Shown here: positions 6,433 to 7,291 of the stretch, in pieces
Numbering within the stretch: the first letter of the stretch is position 1
Layout of the letters: the number at the start of each line of letters is the position of its first letter
DNA from: Gammaproteobacteria bacterium
Lineage (GTDB): Bacteria; Pseudomonadota; Gammaproteobacteria; UWMA-0217
Direction: 5' to 3'
Length of the DNA stretch: 7,291 nucleotides
NCBI GenBank assembly: GCA_011330835.1
Contig: DRPO01000252.1
Location: forward strand, 1-7,291
The notes under the pieces: generated by a model
Seen by the model: the letters and a program-made list of their open reading frames with translations, nothing else
What the model was told of the DNA's origin: nothing
The model's database searches: none
Position numbers and translations under genes: made by a program

Positions 6433-6452
6433 TATGAGAGGCGAGTCATCAA
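6424..6452 (-). promoter_or_regulatory. vapBC promoter
   Basis: On the minus strand, -35 TTGATG (6447-6452), 17-bp spacer, -10 TACGAT (6424-6429), each 4/6 to consensus. Predicted start near 6417, about 34 nt before the vapB ATG. Confidence 0.5.
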
Positions 6453-6730
6453 GGGGCCGTAAGAGCTCTTGCCGCCACCGTTTGTATGCCAAAAACAGGT
6501 TGGCGGGATGATGATGCCCAGTGAGCAGTCCAGGTCGTTGCCAGCAAGGATGACGGCTCTCTGGGGAGCGCCGGCATCCTGCCGGCAACGGCGTTTCGGA
6601 ATGTCGCGGCGGCTGCCGATATGGCGGTAAGCCCGTTGCGCGGCGTGATGAGCGCCTCGACAACAACCGGCAGGGGTGACCCGAGCGGGGGGAACTTCCG
6701 CGCCCCTGTAAGAAATCCGGGTTAACGCCA
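6453..6730. other. Gene-poor spacer between vapBC and the STAND-like gene
   Basis: I see no supportable gene here. It holds a perfect 7-bp palindrome pair, GCCGGCA (6570-6576)/TGCCGGC (6580-6586), resembling short GC-rich extragenic hairpins. Frames on both strands stay open by GC-richness but give Arg/Pro-rich sequences with no recognisable motif and no ribosome binding site. Confidence 0.5.
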
Positions 6731-6732
6731 TG

Positions 6733-6749
6733 GTAAAGTTGTGTAAAGT
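6733..6749 (+). promoter_or_regulatory. Direct repeat GTAAAGT x2 in the leader of the STAND-like gene
   Basis: Two exact GTAAAGT copies (6733-6739, 6743-6749) with a period of 10 bp, one helical turn. The second overlaps a possible -10 (TAAAGT, 6744-6749) that has TTAACG (6722-6727) 16 bp upstream. Could be a regulator site or chance. Confidence 0.3.
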
Positions 6750-6779
6750 GCGCCTATCTCCCCAGCAAAGGTCATCATA

Positions 6780-7211
6780 ATGAAGCGCTTACTGTCGCTG
6801 ATTGCGCTATTTGTCTTGTTTCTGCTTGCCACCCTGACTTTTGATCATTGGTTTCCGTGGTTGTCCGAAAACCTGAGCGACAATAAAACAAGCACCATGA
6901 TACAAGCGATTGGTTCAATCCTGGAAATTACGTTCAAGGCAACCACGCTCATCCTGGGTTTCCTCACCTTCATGGGCTGGAAAAAGAAACCGCAAACCCG
7001 ATCACTCCCCCAGATTGAAACAGCAGCGCCTCCCGAGCAATACGTGCAAGAGCGGCAGTTCGAACCCACGCCCATTGAAACCGGCGCGCCGTTGCCAACC
7101 GAAGAATCCCCATTCCTTGGGCTGAGCGCATTCCAGAAAAAGGATGCCCAGTGCGCCAAGCAAGCTGGCGTTAGATCAAGGAGTGAAATTCTCCTACACA
7201 GAAAGGCGTAG
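6780..7211 (+). CDS. Membrane-anchored nSTAND-like protein, interrupted 5' part
   Basis: The frame encodes 143 residues, but only the first 123 plus two bases of codon 124 (to 7150) appear native. Residues 4-21 and about 54-67 are hydrophobic, giving a two-segment membrane anchor. A Pro/Glu-rich linker (71-109) leads to SPFLGLSAFQKKDAQ (110-124). This matches the PYxGLxxFxxxDAxxFFGR motif just before the P-loop of nSTAND (STAND-class) NTPases, proteins common in defence and signalling. From 7151 the sequence becomes group II intron-like, so residues 125-143 and the stop are intron-derived. The NTPase core should lie beyond the intron, outside the window. AAAGG 8 nt before the ATG supports the start. 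Base use is less GC-rich than the housekeeping genes to the left, consistent with acquisition. The family call rests on one motif. Confidence 0.65.
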   Translation: MKRLLSLIALFVLFLLATLTFDHWFPWLSENLSDNKTSTMIQAIGSILEITFKATTLILGFLTFMGWKKKPQTRSLPQIETAAPPEQYVQERQFEPTPIETGAPLPTEESPFLGLSAFQKKDAQCAKQAGVRSRSEILLHRKA

Positions 7212-7291
7212 TGAGCCGCTGTGGCCCCGAGTCATGGGCCGTTAACCGTGAGGTTAAGGGCTAAGCGTTGACAGGGGAAAGTGCAGGCTCA
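7151..7291 (+). mobile_element. 5' end of a group II intron (continues past window)
   Basis: Starts with GTGCG, the conserved 5' end of group II introns, exactly where the STAND-like homology stops. The next 140 nt are rich in local pairing: CGCCA (7154-7158)/TGGCG (7166-7170), AGGAG (7179-7183)/CTCCT (7191-7195), and TTAACC (7242-7247)/GGTTAA (7252-7257) closing a GTGA tetraloop of the GNRA type. The run from about 7226 (GAGTCATGGGCC, GGGCTAAGCGTTGACAG) resembles domain I of bacterial introns as I remember them. The reverse transcriptase/maturase gene and domains V-VI would lie beyond the window. Same orientation as the host gene, so splicing could restore it. Confidence 0.8.

Noticed and set aside
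5776..6462. Plus-strand open frame (228 residues) opposite vapBC
   Set aside because: Antisense shadow of two well-supported overlapping genes.
6384..6731. Upstream extension of the vapB frame to give a 194-residue protein
   Set aside because: The extension passes through the promoter and a hairpin, lacks motifs, and the canonical antitoxin start at 6383 has a good ribosome binding site.
7146..7239. GCCCA at the exon end (7146-7150) pairing with TGGGC (7235-7239) as IBS1-EBS1
   Set aside because: Only 5 bp, and about 85 nt into the intron is earlier than EBS1 normally lies; likely coincidence.

Overview
The window looks like chromosomal DNA of a GC-rich gammaproteobacterium. A secreted Gly/Tyr-repeat protein resembling the sulfur globule protein family points to a sulfur-oxidising (chemolithotrophic or phototrophic) lineage. 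XseA and TrmO also align well with the E. coli proteins as I remember them. The lineage call is inference; no rRNA or other marker gene is present.

Layout, left to right. (1) 1-679, minus: 5' part of a MagIII-type 3-methyladenine DNA glycosylase, cut by the window edge. (2) 729-1598, plus, divergent from it: a one-domain PPK2 polyphosphate kinase. (3) 1599-1981, no gene: a two-hairpin dispersed repeat (1615-1683), then an AT-rich promoter with a perfect 9-bp inverted repeat over its -35 box. (4) 1982-2950, plus: the sulfur-globule-like protein, closed by a strong intrinsic terminator (2975-3005). (5) 3081-4421, plus: xseA, large subunit of exonuclease VII. (6) 4422-4631, no gene: a 165-bp inverted-repeat element holding degenerate 24-bp tandem repeats. 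(7) 4632-5333, minus: trmO, a tRNA t6A37 methyltransferase. (8) 5405-5683, plus: an FmdB-type zinc-ribbon protein. (9) 5752-6383, minus: a VapBC toxin-antitoxin operon with a 4-bp gene overlap and a recognisable promoter/operator. (10) 6384-6779, no gene: the vapBC control region, a short GC-rich hairpin and the leader of the next gene. (11) 6780 onward, plus: a two-membrane-segment protein whose frame reaches the conserved motif that precedes the P-loop in nSTAND NTPases, where it is broken by what looks like the 5' end of a group II intron (from 7151, running off the window).

The left two thirds is housekeeping: DNA repair (magIII, xseA), polyphosphate/nucleotide metabolism (ppk2), tRNA modification (trmO), plus one sulfur-lifestyle gene. 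The right third (toxin-antitoxin, STAND-like gene, group II intron, hairpin) has the character of an accessory or defence region. The points most worth following are the intron inside the STAND-like gene, the palindromic operator candidate in front of the sulfur-globule-like gene, and the dispersed hairpin family whose two loci differ in stem sequence but keep the pairing.
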